From: Oscillospiraceae bacterium UBA3851
GTDB lineage: Bacteria > Bacillota > Clostridia > Oscillospirales > Oscillospiraceae
NCBI GenBank assembly: GCA_002392625.1
Contig: DGHJ01000053.1
Location: 1-8,339, forward strand
Direction: 5' to 3'
DNA length: 8,339 nt
Of the stretch, positions 5,827 through 8,339 are shown piece by piece (position 1 is the first letter of the stretch; each line of letters begins with the position of its first letter). The translations under genes were made by a program, and so were the position numbers. Under the pieces are notes generated by a model. The model was not told where the DNA came from and did no database searches. It worked only from the letters and a program-made list of their open reading frames with translations.

Positions 5827-7077
5827 ATGAAAACTCGCAACGGTCTGTTCGCCGACGTTCCCGAAAATCTGTGGAACGACTGGCATTGGCAGGTCGCCAA
5901 CCGCGCCGAGACGGTTGAGGATCTGAAGAAGTACATGACCCTGACCCCCGACGAGGAAGAGGGCGTCCGCAAGACCCTGGGCAAGCTGCGCATGGCCGTC
6001 ACGCCCTACTACCTGTCCCTGATCGACCTGGACGATCCCTATGATCCCATCCGCAAGATGGCCATTCCCCGCGCCGAGGAGCTGGAGTATGCCGATTATG
6101 AGGACGCCGATCCCCTGCACGAGGACACCGACTCTCCCACCCCCGGCCTGACCCACCGCTATCCCGACCGCGTGCTGCTGCTGATCACCGACCAGTGCTC
6201 CATGTACTGCCGTCACTGTACCCGTCGCCGCTTCGCCGGCCAGAATGACTGCGAGGTCCCCATGGCCCAGATCGAAAAGTGCATCGAGTACGTGGCCAAC
6301 CACCCCGAGGTCCGCGACGTGCTGCTCTCCGGCGGCGACGCGCTGATGGTCTCCGATGAGGCGCTGGAATACATCATCAAGAAGCTGCGCGCCATCCCCC
6401 ACGTGGAGATCGTCCGTCTGGGCTCCCGCACCCCCGTGGTGTGCCCCCAGCGTATCACCCCGGAGCTGTGCGCCATGCTGCGCAAGTATCACCCCATCTG
6501 GCTGAACACCCACTTCAACACCCCCAAGGAGTTCACTCCGGAAGCCGCCAAGGCCTGCGCCATGCTGGCTGACGCCGGTATCCCCCTGGGCAACCAGTCC
6601 GTGCTGCTGGCCGGCGTCAACGACTGCAGCCACGTGATGATGGAGCTGGTCCACGGCCTCGTGAAGATGCGCGTGCGTCCCTACTACATCTACGCCTGCG
6701 ATCCCTCCCTGGGCCTGAGCCACTTCCGCACCCCCGTGTCCAAGGGTATCGAGATCATGGAGGCCCTCCGCGGCCATACCTCCGGCTACTGCATCCCCAC
6801 CTTCGTGGTGGACGCCCCCGGCGGCGGCGGCAAGACCCCCGTCATGCCTAACTACCTGATCTCCCAGACGCCGCGCAAGGTCATCCTGCGCAACTTTGAG
6901 GGCGTCATCACCTCCTACACCGAGCCTGAGCACTACGTCCAGAATTGCCACTGCGACGTGTGCACCGGCAAGAAGAAGGCGGAGAAGACCGGCGTGGCCT
7001 GGGTCGCCGAGGGTACGCCTCAGCGCTATCTGGAGCCCACCAAGCTGCTGCGCAACGAGCGCCACGTCAAGCACTGA
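5827..7077 (+). CDS. kamA: Lysine 2,3-aminomutase
   Basis: This 416-residue radical-SAM, PLP-dependent enzyme converts L-lysine to L-beta-lysine, the first pathway step. The CSMYCRHC motif puts the 4Fe-4S cysteines at 124, 128 and 131. PGGGGK places the PLP lysine at 336. Asp292 and Asp329 correspond to the substrate-binding aspartates. Cys267 together with Cys374, Cys376 and Cys379 (NCHCDVC) match the zinc site. Every position is one less than in the Clostridium subterminale enzyme as I recall it, so this is a close full-length relative. Those lysine-binding residues argue against glutamate 2,3-aminomutase or EpmB. An upstream in-frame ATG at 5785 exists, but AGGAGG at 5812-5817 with a 9-base spacer selects 5827. 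It lies between two intercistronic stem-loops, so its mRNA may be a separable segment. Confidence 0.97.
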   Translation: MKTRNGLFADVPENLWNDWHWQVANRAETVEDLKKYMTLTPDEEEGVRKTLGKLRMAVTPYYLSLIDLDDPYDPIRKMAIPRAEELEYADYEDADPLHEDTDSPTPGLTHRYPDRVLLLITDQCSMYCRHCTRRRFAGQNDCEVPMAQIEKCIEYVANHPEVRDVLLSGGDALMVSDEALEYIIKKLRAIPHVEIVRLGSRTPVVCPQRITPELCAMLRKYHPIWLNTHFNTPKEFTPEAAKACAMLADAGIPLGNQSVLLAGVNDCSHVMMELVHGLVKMRVRPYYIYACDPSLGLSHFRTPVSKGIEIMEALRGHTSGYCIPTFVVDAPGGGGKTPVMPNYLISQTPRKVILRNFEGVITSYTEPEHYVQNCHCDVCTGKKKAEKTGVAWVAEGTPQRYLEPTKLLRNERHVKH

Positions 7078-7083
7078 GAACAT

Positions 7084-7129
7084 GCGGCCGCTGAACGGGG
7101 CGCTCGCCCCGCTCAGCTACCGCGTTTTT
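7084..7129 (+). terminator. Terminator-like stem-loop between kamA and kamD
   Basis: Three stacked helices form one long hairpin: 7084-7087 (GCGG) with 7120-7123 (CCGC), 7090-7094 (GCTGA) with 7113-7117 (TCAGC), and 7096-7101 (CGGGGC) with 7106-7111 (GCCCCG), closed by loop GCTC. They are separated by a CC/TA internal loop and one A/C mismatch. A G and five T residues (7125-7129) follow directly, so the shape is that of an intrinsic terminator. It lies 6 bases after the kamA stop and 44 bases before kamD. Because kamD is a pathway gene, the hairpin probably reduces transcription rather than ending the operon. Confidence 0.7.
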
Positions 7130-7173
7130 CGTGCCTGCACGTGATGGAATACGTGAGCTGAAGAGGTAAATCT

Positions 7174-8339
7174 ATGGAAAGCAAACTCGGCCTGAATTTT
7201 GAACTGGTCAACGAGGCCCGCCAGTCCGCTGCCCACGTGGCAGCCGACGTCCAGCGCTTCATCGACCAGCACACCACCGTCACGGTGGAGCGCGCCGTCT
7301 GCCGTCTGCTGGGGATCGACGGCGTCAACGAGATGGACGTGCCCATGCCCAACGTGGTGGTGGACAACCTGATGGAAAACTCCCTGCTGCCCCTGGGTGC
7401 CGCCTGGGTCATCGGCAACGCCATTCTGGAAACCGGCAAGGATCCCCAGGGCGTGGCAGAGGCCATTGACAGCGGCGAGCTGGACCTGACCAAACTGCCC
7501 GCCCACGGCGACGGCGAGATCCGCGCCGCCATTAAGCCCTATGTGGATGCCACCATCCAGCGCATCAACAACAACGTCGCCAAGCGCAACGAGTATCTGG
7601 GCCGCTTCGGCGACAAGCAGGGCCCCTACCTGTATATCATCGTGGCCACCGGTAATATCTATGAGGATATTATCCAGGCCAAGGCCGGTGCCAAGCAGGG
7701 CGCCGACATCATCGCCGTCATCCGCACCACCGGCCAGTCCCTGCTGGACTACGTGCCCTACGGCGCCACCACCGAGGGCTTCGGCGGCACCTACGCCACC
7801 CAGGAGAACTTCCGTCTGATGCGCGCCGCGCTGGATGAGGTGGGCGAGGAGCAGCACCGCTATATCCGGCTGTGCAACTACTGCTCCGGCCTGTGCATGC
7901 CTGAGATCGCCGCCATGGGCGCTCTGGAGCGTCTGGACGTCATGCTGAACGACGCTCTGTACGGCATTTTGTTCCGCGACATCAACATGCAGCGCACCAT
8001 CGTGGACCAGTTCTTCTCCCGCGTTATCAACGGATATACCGGCGTCATCATCAACACCGGCGAGGACAACTATCTGACCACCGACGACGCCATCACCTCC
8101 GCCCATACCGTGCTGGCCTCCCAGTTCCTGAACGAGGCCTTTGCCAAGACCGCCGGTATGCGGGAGGAGCAGATGGGTCTCGGCCACGCCTTTGAGATGG
8201 ACCCCTCTGTGGAGAACACCTTCCTCTATGAGCTGGCCCAGGCGCAGATGGCCCGCGAGATCTTCCCCAAGGCCCCGCTGAAGTACATGCCGCCCACCAA
8301 GTTCATGACCGGCAACATCTTCCGCGGCCATATCCAGGA
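7174..8339 (+). CDS. kamD: Lysine 5,6-aminomutase alpha subunit, partial (3' end beyond window)
   Basis: The reading frame is open from the ATG to the window edge, 388 codons of an expected 515-520. KamD is the large TIM-barrel subunit of the adenosylcobalamin- and PLP-dependent lysine 5,6-aminomutase, which turns L-beta-lysine into 3,5-diaminohexanoate; the Rossmann subunit KamE carries the cobalamin-binding motif and the PLP lysine. Recognisable segments are MESKLGLNFELVNEAR at the start, VVVDNLMENSLLPLG (61-75), then the highly conserved DYVPYGATTEGFGGTYATQE followed by NFRLMRAALDE, and later INTGEDNYLTTDDA. The ribosome site is a modest AGAGG at 7162-7166, weaker than those of the upstream genes. 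The enzyme inactivates during turnover, which explains the kamBC genes upstream. The truncation is only the window boundary. Confidence 0.95.
   Translation, partial: MESKLGLNFELVNEARQSAAHVAADVQRFIDQHTTVTVERAVCRLLGIDGVNEMDVPMPNVVVDNLMENSLLPLGAAWVIGNAILETGKDPQGVAEAIDSGELDLTKLPAHGDGEIRAAIKPYVDATIQRINNNVAKRNEYLGRFGDKQGPYLYIIVATGNIYEDIIQAKAGAKQGADIIAVIRTTGQSLLDYVPYGATTEGFGGTYATQENFRLMRAALDEVGEEQHRYIRLCNYCSGLCMPEIAAMGALERLDVMLNDALYGILFRDINMQRTIVDQFFSRVINGYTGVIINTGEDNYLTTDDAITSAHTVLASQFLNEAFAKTAGMREEQMGLGHAFEMDPSVENTFLYELAQAQMAREIFPKAPLKYMPPTKFMTGNIFRGHIQ

Noticed and set aside
5794..7083. Minus-strand frame of 429 codons opposite kamA
   Set aside because: It mirrors kamA almost end to end and has Gly/Val/His-rich composition with no recognisable domain.
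7078..7173. Cobalamin riboswitch ahead of kamD
   Set aside because: The gap is only 96 bases, largely taken by the hairpin, and lacks recognisable B12-box words; a B12 aptamer would not fit.
7117..8331. Minus-strand frame of 404 codons opposite kamD
   Set aside because: Antisense shadow of the conserved KamD frame; no motif or start context supports it.

Overview
This window is a lysine-fermentation locus from a GC-rich, anaerobic Gram-positive bacterium. The proteins and the high GC fit a butyrate-producing member of the Oscillospiraceae (relatives of Intestinimonas, Flavonifractor or Oscillibacter); this placement is an inference from gene content and style, not from a search. All genes are on the + strand.

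Layout. (1) 1-354 is the 3' end of glmS, closed by a strong hairpin terminator (369-402). (2) 407-501 is a gene-free stretch holding a REP-like inverted repeat pair, followed by a probable extended -10 promoter near 552-560. (3) kamB (601-1533) and kamC (1530-2990) overlap by ATGA and encode a P-loop protein and a MutS-like ATPase, annotated in this pathway as the reactivase of lysine 5,6-aminomutase. (4) 2991-3378 is a 388-base leader with a perfect TTGACA-N17-TATAAT promoter, a complete five-helix lysine riboswitch aptamer (about 3087-3260) and an intrinsic terminator (3250-3290). (5) kal (3379-3783), kce (3796-4623), kdd (4687-5739), kamA (5827-7077) and the first 388 codons of kamD (7174 to the window end) follow. 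Stem-loops sit in the kdd-kamA and kamA-kamD gaps. kamE, the B12- and PLP-binding partner of KamD, is expected just beyond the end.

Pathway. KamA makes L-beta-lysine from L-lysine. KamDE converts it to 3,5-diaminohexanoate, and Kdd oxidises that to 5-amino-3-oxohexanoate. Kce exchanges it with acetyl-CoA to give acetoacetate and 3-aminobutyryl-CoA, and Kal removes ammonia to give crotonyl-CoA, which feeds butyrate formation. KamB and KamC would keep the easily inactivated B12 enzyme running.

The most interesting point is regulatory. The 3' strand of riboswitch helix P1 lies inside the 5' arm of the terminator, so ligand-stabilised P1 and the terminator exclude each other. This predicts a lysine-ON switch for catabolism, opposite to the usual lysine-OFF switch of biosynthesis genes. 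The reactivase genes kamBC lie upstream of the switch, outside its direct control, and a second, competing hairpin overlaps P5 of the aptamer.
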